This document shows, in pieces, positions 48,801-62,300 of a DNA stretch of 64,000 bases; positions within the stretch are counted from its first letter, which is position 1; each line of letters starts with the position of its first letter. The notes under the pieces were generated by a model. The model was given only the letters and a program-made list of their open reading frames with translations, searched no databases and was not told where the DNA came from. A program made the position numbers and the translations under genes. The DNA comes from Serinus canaria (taxonomy: Eukaryota > Chordata > Aves > Passeriformes > Fringillidae): NCBI RefSeq assembly GCF_022539315.1, contig NC_066316.1, forward strand, positions 96,962,179 through 97,026,178. Direction: 5' to 3'.

Positions 48801-49799
48801 TTTACAAAAAGAGGAATTTCTAAAACTAAAACTGAGTAGTGGGTTCAAAGCTGTTATAACTTCTCTGACTATTTTTATGTCTTGTATCATTTTATGTCCA
48901 CAAAAGTAATACCTACACTTATTTTGCTCAGTGGACACAGTATTCTGTTTTTAGTGTGGCTGGCATACATTTCTATAATCTTTAATCTTTATCTAGTTGA
49001 CAAGCTCCGTGTAAGTTAGTAGCAAGAGAATTAAACAAATGTTAATATTTGGAACAGCCTTGGAGTTGCTGCAGAGACTGGAGGTACTGAACAACTGGAT
49101 TGAACACCAGGTTCAACAACAGGCTGCTTTCTAGTCCTCTCTTCTATCTCTGTAAAAAGAGGGATAATATTGCTTTTTTAGCACCTTTGTTCTCTTTTGG
49201 GCAGAGACCTATCCTTTCCATGTGTGCTTGCATGGTGCCCCTCACAACAGTGAGGGGGTCAGTAGCTGGTCAGTAGCTATAGCAGAAAAAAACATCTATA
49301 TGTTTGCTAACTTGGCAGAATGTTTTCACCTGAAGCAAAACATTTTCTAGTAACTTAATTTTTTATGTTATTATTAACATACCTCAGGATCAGAACCCCC
49401 TTTTTGGAGAGATAAAGAACAGAAACTGTATATGACATTCACCTGGAACGCAGAGTTCACATATAATTGATTCAAAAAAGGCTCTGGACTTGGTCTCATA
49501 GCAGGAATGTGTTTTTTTCTAGACTCAAATGTATTTTATTTCATCTTCTGCAACTGTTTGATATCATTTAATTAAGTATTCTCTGGACAAGAACCATCCA
49601 ATTCACCATCTCAGGAACTTAACCGAGCTTCCCTAATTAACAGCTTAGGTATACCGTATACTGTGCAAAAAAGACAAACGCCTTTTGGACTGTTTTAAGC
49701 CCTTTTTGATGTTCTTTGCTTGCTGTTTATTTGTTTTAATTTTTTTTCTATTTGAAATAAGACATTAATCCTGAATCTTTTACATCACCAAGATTCGGT
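45804..49799. other. Long apparently unique AT-rich stretch
   Basis: No gene or repeat family is recognised. AGAATCACTGAATTTTTTA at 48280 weakly resembles a CR1 start on the minus strand but is not followed by matching sequence. GGTCAGTAGCT is duplicated at 49257-49278. Opposite-strand frames at 48037-48516 mirror one another. Confidence 0.5.
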
Positions 49800-49858
49800 G
49801 TAACCATAATTGTTCCTTGTTGGTCCTTTCCAACTCAGATAATTCCACGATTTTGTAA
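49800..49858 (+). mobile_element. CR1 3' tail remnant
   Basis: TTGTTGGTCCTTTCCAACTC followed by AGATAATTCCACGATTTTGT matches the last 40-50 bases of a plus-strand CR1 (GTGGGTCCCTTCCAACTCAGGATATTCTATGATT...). Nothing upstream is recognisable, so this is a very short 5'-truncated copy or a decayed one. Confidence 0.75.
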
Positions 49859-50684
49859 CATTTCTTTTGTGAGACGTTCACCAGTTATTATGACCATTTA
49901 AGAAAGTTTCATTTGCAAACCAGTAAAGAAAAAGCAAATATAATGTGGACATTTCAGATATTTACAAAGAATGTAAAAATATCTCCATCTTACAAGGAAA
50001 TAATAAACAAATCTTTAGGAAAGTCAACTCTATGTTTTTGATCTGATCTTTCTAGATAACTAAAATGAATATATAAAGTTAAATAACACTCTCTGCCCAG
50101 AATATGATCTTTCTAAAAATAATGCTTCAGCTTCATCCAGAAACTCTAAAATAGGACTGGTCTTATATCATGGGGAAACATCTCCTGCCATAGTAGCCAC
50201 ATATAATTTTCTAAGTAGAAGAGCATGCTGCCAAAATGGTGTAGCAAACTTATTGCCATAAAGTAAAAATTCACTGGGTTCTTAACCAAATGCTGAAATG
50301 AAATTTGGCCACACCAATTTAATATACCTACAAGACATTCACAAATATCAGTAAACATTGCAACTGCTTCATTATTTATTCTGCTTTTAAAAAGCATGAG
50401 GCAATGTAACATTGTAGTAGTTTTTGTTCTCCTTCACAAAAATGAGGACAGGGAGGGTATTATTCACTTGAGAATTAGGAAAGTTATTTTTTACATGTCA
50501 AACACAGTAGACAGCACAGTTATTGTACAGAATTTCATTAGCACTGTACTTCTTTTAGAAGCGTATATAGACATGAAGGGTGACAGATCCTTTAAACAAT
50601 TTTGATACTCTAAAATCTAGGGCAGTGATGCATTCATGTATATATGTGTATAGTCTGCATACATATATTATGAAGGAAAATGGC
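49859..50684. other. Non-coding stretch, nothing recognised
   Basis: AT-rich and apparently unique. The 88-codon minus-strand frame at 50146-50412 has no domain. Confidence 0.55.
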
Positions 50685-51798
50685 AAGGCTGCCATTCAGA
50701 GAGATCTAGCCAGGTTGGAGGAGTGGGCCACCAGGATCCTTGTGAAATTCAGTGAGGACAAACATAAAGTCCTGGATCTGGGAAGGAAGAAACCTTTGGA
50801 GGAATACAAGCCAAGGCTGCCTGGCAGGGATGTATCTTGTCAAGGAGCAGTGTGGCCCTGCAGCAACCCCAGGGCCAGGGAGCTGAGGGAGGTCCAGAAC
50901 TGCCTGTGCCCTCTCCCACGAGGAACAGTCCCATGGAGCTGGTAACGAGGTCCACTGATTGACAAAACAAGAGATGAACAGGACCCAGGGCAGAGCTGGG
51001 GGCTCCAGTCAGGCAGCAAAGGAGTAGAAGAAGGGCTGGAGCTCAGCACTGCTGTGGTCTATCAGACCACAGGGACTGACAGAGCCTGACTAGGCTGAAG
51101 TCAGGTCTTGGACAGCAAAAGTGGCTGGGGTTCCCAAAAGAAGCTGGGCAGGGAAATTAAACCCTTGATGTATTCAAGGCCTTGAAGCATGTGTGCTTAA
51201 AGGACCTGGGCATGCTGGGGAGCACAAGGTGGATATTGGCCAGCAGTGTACCCCAGCAGCAAGGACCTCCAGCTGCATCCCGGGCTCTGTGAGTGGAAGC
51301 ACAACGTGGAGCAAAGGGTTATCCTGGTCCAATCAGTGCTTGTTACACCCCTTCTAAAAACTGCAAATAGTTTAGGGCCCTGAATAAAAGGAAGATATTG
51401 TAAAACTGGAGTGAGTTCAGTAAACACAAACAATCTGGCCAGGGCTGGAGCACTGACCCTGTGAATGAGTCTGAGGGTTTGTGCATGTTGGACCCTAGAA
51501 AAGACACAGCCTCAGGGTGCCTAACAGCACCCCCCAGTACCTACTGGGAAGTTACCAAGAAGTCCTGAGTTGCATGGTGGAAAACTTAAAACAGCAAGCC
51601 CAAATTGCAATAAAAGTAATTCAGTGTGAATATAAGGAAAATTTTTCAGGGAGAGTCAAGCAGCCAAGCAGGTTTTCTAGAAAGTTTTGGAAGTTCTAAA
51701 GACTTGAGTAGGTAAAGCCTTGTGTCACCTGGCCCAGTCTCATAGCTTACTCTGCTTTGAGCAGCAAAAATCCAACTGAATTATCATATGATTCTATG
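50685..51798 (+). mobile_element. CR1 LINE, ~1.1 kb 3' part, rearranged
   Basis: A plus-strand frame (50580-50945) carries the CR1 ORF2 motif 'IQRDLARLEEWATRILVKFS', then a 'HKVLDLGRKKPLEEYKPRLPG' block typical of the end of the reverse-transcriptase region. Further on, AAGGACCTGGGCATGCTGG continues the same protein (the 'KDLGML' region) after about 230 bases of unrelated-looking text. The 3' end follows: GGCCCAGTCTCATAGC, CTTACTCTGCTTTGAGCAG, TCCAACTGAATTATCATATG and the tail ATTCTATGA at 51790. The frame is broken by stops and by the inserted or scrambled segment at roughly 50950-51180, so the copy is dead. Copies of this kind in birds belong to a CR1 subfamily whose end reads '...GAGCTTGTTCTGCC'; I do not assign the exact name. 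Confidence 0.9.
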
Positions 51799-54700
51799 AA
51801 AATAAAGAGCAAGAGGTACTGATTATACAGGCAGCAAGAGGTTTTCATGTCCCCAGAATGAAATCAAACTGAGCTACTTCCTGTAACAAGACAAAATATT
51901 TATAGGATGGTGGACACAGTTCCACGTATTCAGAATTTTGTATTTGAAAGAAAGTTTTGTCAATCTCACTCTTTAGATGGATAATATAAAACTGCAGTTC
52001 ATCATATTATTGCTGCTTATCCTTCCTGTGTGCTCTCCTAAATCACTCATTACCAAAATGCTGGCTGACTAAGTTTAATTTAGAAAATGAAAGTCACAGC
52101 AGACATCCCCCTCAGCTTCTGCATTAATTTTTGCTTCGATATACTGCAGGCTGAGAAATGAAATCAAGTCCATTCACTTATCCTTTTACCCTCAAGCTGG
52201 AGGTAGCAGGTGTTAGACACATCAAGAACAGTAGTCATTTCTCAGACACAAGGAGAAGAATTTGACATTGAGCCTTGTTCTGATTCAATTGTCCATAGTA
52301 ATGCAAATTGATGTTAGTCCCACAACCGTTTGCCTCAGAGAAGTAGAAAATCTTAGAAATTCTGTGCAATAAACGCACATCAAAAGCACTTTTAGGATTG
52401 CATTAGTGTGCATACTGACTATAATTACAATAATTAGAATATAGAAATTACAGGAGGAAGACTCAAAGAGCACATGAAAGCTTGCTTGTAAACATATCAT
52501 TAAAATATTCAGTCAAAAGTTGGACTGGAAGATTTGGCATGGCCAAAACATGGATTTTCTTTTAGATGTTTATGTTTCATTATTGACTTTTTGTATTCTC
52601 TGACTTGAGCCAAATATCACAGAAAGAATAGGTTTTAGTCTGACTACCCATGTAATCTCCTTCTCTCATCAATAAATAGATATGGACAGCCCTGGAGAAA
52701 GATCAGTTTCACCTATTGGCAAAACTGTCTTAGGAAGGAATAATCAATCTTCTGAAGGCTCCTGTTCTTATCTCCACTGCCTTAAGAACAAAGTCCAGGA
52801 GACTGTCTTAGAGCAGATGCACAGCTTTGAGATGAATTCTCCTCTTCTTCACTTCCAGATATTGATTTTACAATGTGTTGAAAGTAACCTACTTTTCAAA
52901 TGTTTCTTGGACACTTAAAGATACTTAAAGACACATTTCAGTCTTTTCTCTTGTATTTCTCTCCTTCCAGTTTTGGTGTTAAATTACACTTTCATCTTCA
53001 TTTAAAAAACAAATATCTGTAGCTGGATTCTTCCCTATTCTGAAATTCATTGGTTTAACTTGCAACAATTGCTTTTGGTTATTGTTTCTGAATTGCTATT
53101 CTGTTTTTCCCTATCTGGTATTTAAGCTATTTGCTTATAACATGGCACATATTCAAATATCTGTATACAATTCTGCATATATTTTCAATGTGTACATACA
53201 TATAAGGAAGTGGACTTTTAGTTTTTTGTAGTATCACTTTTTTAATCTGCATAATATAAGGACAATAATTAAAGCAACTTTTAGGTGATTTCTGTCACTT
53301 GAGTGGTTAGCTCTGAGATGTTGGACCTGAGCTGGCAGTACTGGGGTGGTGTTGAGGTGGTGTTGAGGAAATGCACTTCTACAGTGACTCTTCAGGTGAG
53401 AAGTCTTCAGAGATGATGTATTCCTCTTCCAGGGGAAACAAGGAAAATACCAAAAATGATACCATGCACACTTTAAGAAAAAGGCTGAGTTAAAAAAGTG
53501 CACATGAATAATAACTCTCAGAAGAGACTACTCTTTTTTTGCAACCTTGTTAACAGAGTGGTTTGGTAGATACCAGTTGCTGGAAGGGCAGTTTGGACAC
53601 ATTTATGTCTGTATCATCTGCTGTCCCATGCCCATAACCCTCCAAAGCAAACCTGCTGTTTGACATGAGATTCAATGTGGCCATAACCTATACCTAATTA
53701 CTGGTGACTGACAGCTGATATTTCACCTTGATGCTGTGATGTATGTGGCCTGGTGGTGAAGGGAATAATACCAACAATAATAGCAGGGATAACTAATCAG
53801 TAACTATGCTTCACAACATGATCCTCTAGAAAGCTCAGAAATACTCTAATGCCTCGTACTGTGATATTTGGGATTATAGACTCATAGAAAACAGGATCAG
53901 TAATTATTGATCACTCTCTCAAGTCCATACCCTGTAGATATATTTTGGTGTTTTTCATTTGCAGCATTTAAATCCTCCCTAGCATTCTTCAAAAAGACCT
54001 CAGACTGTCCAGCACAGTACGCACTGCTCACTCAGCTGTAAAATGATCAGCCTGCCTTGGAATTCATCTGCTGCTCCTTGCCATCCGACCCAACAACCTT
54101 TCCAGCTGGAACAGCTTACTGTGACCATGGAAAACCAAGTGTCCATTCCCTCAACACCAGATGTCAGTCATCCTCTAAAATCCATCTAGCCTAAAGGGGT
54201 GGTGCATTTAAATCCCCAGTGCCCCACAGGACAAACAGCAAAATGCCAAATGGCAAAGCCTTCCTCAAACTCAGCCTGAAATCAGGCCTGTTGGACCCTT
54301 GCAAAAGACAGAAGCATGATAATATCTGCTCAGCCATATTTGCTGTCTGCATCACACACCATTTTCATCTACACTAAAAACTTCAGCTGAATCCCATTAG
54401 GAAGAGAACTGGTGCGAGAGACATTTCTAATTTATAACATGTCTAATTTCTTTCAATTTGACAACAATATGGCTATAATTTTAGCTGAGACATGTCAGAC
54501 AATTACTGAATATGTGCAAATTTTTTAAAAAGACAACAAAAATGACGTGGTAAATTGCAGGCTTTTCTTTAAAAAGTATAACAGACTTTTATGGAGACAA
54601 TGCAGTCTTTCAATATATTGCTTTAAAAAATCTGTGCAGGCAAGGATTGCCAGTCTGATTTTATAATATTTGTGATATTTGTTCAATCAAAATGGAACTA

Positions 54701-55914
54701 ATATTGACTCGCTTGTATTTATATTGCATTTTGCTTTCTGTATTAATGTTTGTTTGAATTATTCTGAATATTCCACATTTTAAATTTCAGCACATGAACT
54801 GAATTAACCTCATTAATGAGAATTTTGCCTATGGCACCCCTTTTACAAATGCTTTTCCCATTGAGAATCTTGCTGAGAAGACAGCTTGATTGTGAATATA
54901 TTGACATTCTACTCGTTATTGCAAGTCTCCATTTTGTTTTAGATGTTTTATTATCTGATGGCTAAATTGCCCTGTAAATGTAGGACATAAAATATTTGAT
55001 TAATAAATACTCAAGGGCACTGAATTCAGTGCAGTCATTTTGCTATGATCAAAGCAGCAAATGCTATTCACTACTGTTTTTTCAAAAGGTCCTTATTCTG
55101 TCCATTGTAGGGGAAAGTAACTATGGAAAACACTACCAAAAGTTAGGCATTAAATACTTTATCAAGTTGTTACATGACCTGCTCTAATTACCATTTTGAT
55201 CCATGTGATTTCAATATCTTTAACTGTATTAGGACACTTACCTATTCAAAATTACTCCAGGGTTGTAATATAACTATTTTTTAAAATTTATCAAGACAAT
55301 TTAAAAAGATTTCTTTTGCTTATCTATATACAGAAACTGTATTATCCAGTTACACATAAATAGCCTTGGTACAGAAACTCGTTTTCAGAAGAAAACAACT
55401 GTTCTAATAGTCTTCCCACTCCTGTTAACATCTTGGTAGTACAAACAGAGAGAAAAACTGAAACCAGACATGACATTTTGGGTGACAAATTTCTCATTCT
55501 GTAATTTTATAGAGTGGTTTGTTTTCCTCTCTGATGCTTTACTACAAGACGCTGAGGGTTCAGCCAACAGGCATATCTATTCTCAAGTGGAGGGAATCAA
55601 TTACCAGTCATTAGTCCCCTTGCTAATATTAGGATGGCAGCAATAAGCATGTAAATTTGTTACCCAGGAAAATGGATGCAGAAAGGACAGTTTTCTGGAG
55701 TTATACACTAAAATCCACAATTTGACATGGTAAAAAAACAACTTGTGGCACTGGAAACCAACTGCGCAATATTTTGCTCACTTTTAGCTCAGGTTGTTGT
55801 TTTCTGTCAGCTATTATCACCCAGCAGCTGTTTGATAGGTGATGTGTAGCAAGCAGGCAGGCTCTGTCCAAGATTCACCATTGACTTCAATGGCAGTGCA
55901 ATAATCTCCAAATG
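51799..55914. other. Long apparently unique AT-rich stretch
   Basis: No gene is recognised. GGTGGTGTTGA occurs twice in tandem near 53345. The 54440-55200 part is free of simple repeats and rich in ATTA/TAAT words; it may be conserved non-coding DNA, but only alignment could show that. Frames of 60-90 codons have no domain. Confidence 0.5.
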
Positions 55915-56322
55915 TTACAAATAATCAATATTTACCCTTTTAAAAGTTCCTGAAGAAAAGCTGATAAGACCGATGATTATTTCACCTAAGCTGCCTTTCA
56001 ATCCTTCAATATCATCATAGTCAAGTTGCAGTGTGAATACTGAAGACCTTCCATGCTGTGCTCTGCTAGCAAACTTTCCATCTCTGGAAAATGTTGCAGG
56101 GCTGACTCTTTCAATATCATGGGAAAACCATATCATGCCAGGCATTTTAAACCTTGCACTGAATCTTAGTCCTGTTCCCACAGTGGTGATGTAAGATAGA
56201 TTCCATGAGGACATGACAAACCCCACAGGTACAAACAATGGGCCACAGAACACTGCTAGGATGGAAAGATACAGGACATTAATTAAAAGGTAAAAATGGA
56301 AAAAGATTGACACAATTAACAT
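55915..56322 (-). CDS. Possible protein-coding exon, gene unknown
   Basis: The minus-strand frame runs 135 codons. Its first 25 residues are a hydrophobic run that may be intron translation, because a pyrimidine-rich tract ending CTTTCCATCCTAG (complement of about 56255-56270) looks like a splice acceptor. After it the translation becomes balanced and protein-like: 'SSWNLSYITTVGTGLRFSAR', 'MPGMIWFSHDIERVSPATFS', 'SVFTLQLDYDDIEGLKGSLG'. Near the end, TTTTAAAAGGGTAAATA (complement of about 55926-55942) offers a GT donor. The pattern of strands (W-F, then S-R-D-G, then F-T-L-Q-L-D) recalls an Ig-like beta sandwich without its cysteines, but I would not assign it. No neighbouring exon was found, and frames of this length do arise by chance here. 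Treat it as a candidate only. Confidence 0.3.
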   Translation of the reverse strand: MLIVSIFFHFYLLINVLYLSILAVFCGPLFVPVGFVMSSWNLSYITTVGTGLRFSARFKMPGMIWFSHDIERVSPATFSRDGKFASRAQHGRSSVFTLQLDYDDIEGLKGSLGEIIIGLISFSSGTFKRVNIDYL

Positions 56323-59300
56323 AAAACTAAGTAAATTCCTATGAAATGGAGCAACTTCCTTGGATTCTTTGGTGGGTCACAATTCATTTAGCTCATCTTG
56401 CCATCTGGCACTGTCTCACTCATTAAAACTCAAATAGCGAAGTTTGCATGCTGCAGTCCTGGAGCACGTTACAAAGCCATCACCTCCACTTCACAGGAGC
56501 AAGGGTTGGAAGAGGTAGATTTAGTACTGCTGAAGGAAAAGTATTTTGTCTATGCCCTGTCTTCCATAAGTGCATAGCAAAGGGGTTTTCAGGGCATAGT
56601 TCTCTCCTGTTTACCTCCCTTTGCTATCAGATACATCAGCACAGCAAAGCTAATCTGGAGTGTCAACACTGCAGACTCATCACATCAGTGATACAGCTCA
56701 GGTGGTTTTCAGTCTTTGACAATTCCAAAATCTGCACCTGTGACCTTGACACGTGTTTTACAAGTGCTTTAAGATCTCTGGTTGAAAAGTTCAGAGCAAG
56801 ATCGAGGTGGCACTATCACATCCCTTCTGTCAAGCTACCTGTAAGTCTTAATTCCAAAGGTGCTTTATCAGCCTGTTCACTCTCCTCTCTCTAATAAACC
56901 TCAACCTGATAACGCTATAAAGCAAATATTACAAACCAGTTTTCATTAGACATTGTTAACTATACCATGAAAGCAATAATAACCTGATCTATAACCTTGT
57001 GCCCTCTACAGTTGGAGAAACTGTGCAGGGAAGATGCAGAGCTGTGGAGCTCAGATGACAAGGGGATACACCATTCTCACACTGAATTGTTTTGTTTTTC
57101 ATGACTTTAGAAGTGCTTTCTGGAAACAGGAGGCTTTGTGCAGTGCTTGTGCCATATATGCTGGATGCTATTGAGGAAATGGAGAAAAGCTGAGAGAAAA
57201 ACTTAGTGCTTCCTTGAAGTTTCCTCCAACAGGGTGCAACAGTGCACACTCACCCTCAGCAAGCTGGAGGCTAAAGGCAGCAGGCAGGTATATTCTCTCA
57301 TCAGATAAAAGTACAGACCTGTTTTTCTCTGGCTTGAGTGACAGCACAGCATCTCAGAGAAACAGAGTTGTAGCCCTGTAGGGGCAAAGCTGAGTATTCT
57401 CCTTATAACCAACCTGACCTGCTGCTCCAGTTCTTTGTACCATCTGTAAGTTTTTAGCTTGTACATATTAGTATGAATTCCTTTTTACTCCCTTCTTCAT
57501 CATTTCACATAATGCACTGGGTTAGGCTTCTTTGTACCACCCTGGTTTTGCACTTGATCAAAGTAACCTTATTACTTTTTGTATAATCTGAAAGATTTCT
57601 AATTATTATTACCCTAAATTCCCTCTGCTGGACCAACCCTAGACTGCTCGTCTTCCAACAAACATATATGAAGCTATATTTCACTATCTTTAACTTATTA
57701 TGAACACCTGTTGTAAAATTTTTAAGGCTATTTTTGGACTATTTCACCATCTTCATAGAATTAGGCAGATTACATATCCAGAACCTGGTCAAACAATTGC
57801 TTTCTCTGGTGTCTTGTTAGAAATAATGAGAGAAGAGGTGAAAGAGAGTGAAATTGTTCTTCTGGGCTGACAGGAGAGTAAAATCTCCCCTCCAGAAACT
57901 GTGGATGAATACCTCATACTTCAGTCAACCTAAAGAGATTAGTTTTGTGAAAGTGCCTCTTCACCAGCTGCCAGTGAGCCAAGGGCCCATCAGTGTCCTC
58001 CCTCAGCTGCTTCAGTTGGGATCTTAAAGTTGGATGTGATGAGTTCAAGTCTTAGGGATCAAAAAGCCAATAAATCTTTTAAAGATTATTTTCACAGGAA
58101 TAAAACCCAACAAAACATCTGAAAAATTTACTAAGGTGAAATCTGACAACACATTTACTACTCTTTGCTGTCTCTCTGCATGACAGCATCCCCATAAAGT
58201 CAAACACCTAAGTACACTTTCAAAGTGTAACAAATTTATTTGCTTTTACAGTACATAAAGAGTACTCAGGAGGGATGCTGGAGGGGAATAGCTAACCCCA
58301 GCTTGCCATGAAGTAACATCCTTCTAAACAGAAGCAAAAAAATTGTGGAACTGTTCTATAGAAATCAAGTGTCAGAAACTATCAGCAACATAAAGGCTAC
58401 TTGACACTTACTCAGACTTAAACTCTGGAGATTTTTGTGAAGCTTGGCCTTGCCCTCAAGCTTTAGATGTGATTACCATAAGCAATAATGCCAGCAAATT
58501 AGGCCTGAAGAACTATGAGGGGAGAAAAGGGAGGTAGCATGTTTAGGTTTTTATAACTTATGTTTTAACAAACTTGCTAGGGTATGAATATTCCAGCCAC
58601 AACCTCGGGGTTGTGTACTGAGTGTACATATCCTGTCAGGGCCAGAGAGATTCATCCTCAGCCAGGCAAACTGGAAAGTCTGTGGACAGGTTGGTGGATG
58701 TCTTTCTTCTGGCTTATGTGTCTTATCTGTCATTTTAAGGCACATCTCCCTCTTGCACAGGGTGGGAAGACAGCTGGAGGCAGCTGGACAGACTTCAACA
58801 GAGAACAACAACTGTCTTTTCATACAAGATCAACCTGAAGAATAGGTAATGGCCTTCTTAAGAGTATCCACGTGAGAGTGATTAGGTCTTGAAAAAACAC
58901 TCTTCCCACACTCCTTTTATACTAGTTTCATGTGTTTAATAAAAAAATAAACATTCCAGTAGATTTTCAACTAAACAGAAATGTTCTGTGCTTCTGGTGC
59001 AAAACCTGGTGGGTTGCAATGAACTGAGCTCGCTGTTCTTTTCCTGGACATTTAACTACCTAAGGGTTCCTTAAGAAGTGTGTCTTCACAGTCTGCTGTG
59101 TTTATGGAGCTTTAGTATTGATTCTATTGATTCTAGTATTGATTCATAACAATGAGACAAAAGGAGTCCTTGAGTTAACAAGACCAGTTTTCTTGGAATG
59201 GGAAAAGAAGATTCATTGTCCGATTTGCTTTGTTACTCCTTCCCTCACCTCAAATTTCACTGTCTTCAACATTAATAGCACTTACATGACATCCCACTAA

Positions 59301-62300
59301 GACAATTAATGAAAAGAATGATAGAATTAATGAGAATTTTAACTATTTATTTTCTTGGTGTTTCTATCTGGTGTTGAATATGATCTCACCTTTGATGCCA
59401 GAATATTAAAACTGTTATTTAAAAGTAACAGGATCTGGTTGTCACAAGCTTAACTCTGTGGAGAGTTATCTGCACCAGCAAAAAAAGGTCTGTCTATTAC
59501 TAAATAAAGACAATCATGTTTTGAATTCACTTTTGCCACAGGTGAAAGTGCAAACCTCTGCAAAATCACATACCACACTCTCAGGCAGGTGACACACCTT
59601 TTCAGTTGGGAAAGTACTGTTGGTCTGCAAAGGTCATGTTTACAGTTCAGTTACAGGGAAAGTTATAGACATGCATATCTGCACCAGATAATTTCAAGGG
59701 GGAGAGCTGCTCTTTTTATGCTCTCAGCATCTTTAATAAACACCACCCAATACTGGGTAAGAGGATGTGGTTTCTATCAGAAACCTTTAGAAGATAATCA
59801 ACAAGACTAGAAAAACACACCTACGCAGCCACAGGTGCTTTCAGATCCTCCAATCAATGGTGAATGGGTATTAATGTTCTCGCTTTTCTATTATTCTATG
59901 AATTAAGTTTAAACAGATATTTGAGGTGTTAATTTTGGGGTTTTTCAAGTGAGAGAATGCACAATGATGAAGATATTTCTGATACAAAAGCTAGAGTAGA
60001 AGATGTTTACTTCTCACATTCTGGTTATCACCTGACTTAAATTAATTCTCTTGCATAAAAATACAATATTCCATGGTCTGATGATAGGTTTACACTTTAT
60101 GTAGCTCCATGCTGGTGTTGCTCTAAACTAAAGATATGTATGTATGGGATCTTCTGAAGACAATCTAAAAGTCTTCTAGACTTCTTATTTTTGTCTGAGA
60201 ACTTCTAATATCAATAAACGAGTCTTAATTATCATAGCCTTTATTTCTAGATAGTAAATTTGAGATTAGTTACCATGGTGATATTCAGAGGAAATCCCTG
60301 CCTTCTGTTTTGTGGAAAATCACCTTGATATATTATGTCTCACTGATTACCCAACTCTGACGTTATTTTTCCCAAACTATGCTCCTAAGTAAGGCTTCTT
60401 TCTGAAATGCTGCTCTCCTCAGAAAGTTCACTGAACACATTAGCACATCTAGGCTTCTTCACACTCTCCTAAGAGTTTAAAGACTTACTAAAGTGACTGT
60501 ACTCCAATGGTTGGTCAAAAAGCACAGCTGCTTGGCATTGGTCAAGTGGAATGATGAACAGCAGTGCCAGACCTGAATCAGGTGATGGAACGATTAAGAA
60601 TTGTCAAAGTGGTAAATCCCATATCTCCACACAGTGCTGTTTTCTTGAGGGTCACAGTAACATAGGCAGGGTTTCCCAGCAGTCTAAACTGGGGGAGAGA
60701 AAAAGGATAGTCAAGATCCTTAGTAGGAAGCAGAGGGGAAATCGTTGGGTCAGGCATACAGACACAAAGTGCTGGAGAAGGTGTAGGGAAACAGTACAAG
60801 AGGGCAGGGGCACATGCACTGAAGGTGAATGTGAGGCTGCAGAGAAGCCTCAGGGGACAAATCTATGAGTCAGTGCCCAAACTGCAGTTTCAAGATTCAA
60901 ACCTCCCCTCTGTGCCTTGACTTTTCCACTGTAAGTGGTTTCTGTAGAGGGTGAAGGAGAATGGCAGACACAAGTGTCCATCTGAGTAAAGCCCTCTTCT
61001 ATTCAAACTAAGGCAGTTATGACAGGGATGTTAACGGGTCCAAGTTTTCTCCCTTGATGCTGCAGAGTTCTAGTTTGTGGATGCCATCGAAGGCAGGATG
61101 TGCGGACAAGAGGAAGTCCAAGAGCCACAAACTGTTGAAGAATGAGTGAGTTCAGAGAAAGGGCGAGTTGTTCTTGTTCTTACACTTCCTCTTAAGCATG
61201 CTCTTTTGAATATGGTAGGCTGGACTAGAAGGACTCAATGTGACCTAGTACAAATATGCTTCAAGTTGTATTCAGTAATGCTCTAAACCAGCAAAAACTG
61301 TTCATCTTAATACTAGACAATGTCACCTTGAGAAAAGCTGTAGTGTGCCAGCAGGATGACTCTCTATTTTCAGGTTTTGTCCCTTTTTCCTTCCAATTGC
61401 ACATGCTGTGTTTCTTCCTGATCTGTATAAAATCTACGCTTTTCAAGATAAGTGCTCTTCCACAATAGTACAAATAATGTTTTCTTTTCCATCTCAGCTG
61501 TTGCTCTGATGCTACATATCAAAAAGAGAATGAAAGAAAAAAAGGGAATTAGAGCTAGGTATCATGATGGCTTTTCAAGCAGAAATGCTTTTATTTCTAT
61601 AACATGTGTCAAGTCATTACACCCTTTTTTCAGCCCCAGCCATCTTAGTGCAAGTGGTGTACTAGCCAATTCCCATTCATTTGTTTCTAAAAGAGGAACA
61701 TGTTGTTTGGCTTTGTTCAGGGTAGATGAGAGCGAACTTTAATTTTAATAATTTTTTAGCAACTCCACGGCTAAAATAACTACAAACCTTTCATACACTA
61801 AAAAAAACCCCATGCACAGGGCTGCAAAAATCTGTCAGTGCATTTGCAGGAGGAACAAACAGCATCTAATGTAAGTATAATGGAATTTGGAGTGACATCC
61901 AGGCTGTGAGCAGCCTTATGTTGTCATGCCTGGTGTGCAGAATATCAAAAATTCTCTTAAGAACTCAAGCTTGCTTTTCATCAGGATGTTTCTCTTTCTG
62001 TTCTTCTGTGAGCACTGTCTGAGCCACGAACACTAAAAAGGACATTTGTCCTGCAAGAGCATCTCTGTCTCTATTCTGGCCTTGCATTTGTCTGCTAAAT
62101 CTCACCTCAAAACACAACATGTCAGATGATGAGAGAGTCCTTTAGTATTTAATGTTACATTACCTTTTAGAAGCTCTTCCTGAAAAGGGAAGAATCTTTA
62201 CAGCCAATATTGCTCATAAGCAGAGTAAGTGACAGTTGTTATCCTGAAGACCTTGCAACACTGTGAGACAAAAGCAGAGGGGAAAAGTGATTTTTGTGAA

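Noticed and set aside
50580..50945. 121-codon plus-strand frame as a host gene
   Set aside because: Its second half is the CR1 ORF2 end; the first half is unrelated DNA read through.
53870..53960. CR1 tail on the minus strand
   Set aside because: GACTCATAGAAAACAGGATC resembles a CR1 start, but the following sequence does not continue in the CR1 order.
56448..56894. 148-codon plus-strand open frame
   Set aside because: There is no domain, no splice context, and an uneven Cys/Ser/His text. A few frames of this size are expected by chance in GC-richer parts.
58030..58065. CR1 3' end on the plus strand
   Set aside because: GTTGGATGTGATGAGTTCAAG is only loosely similar and lacks the terminal tail.
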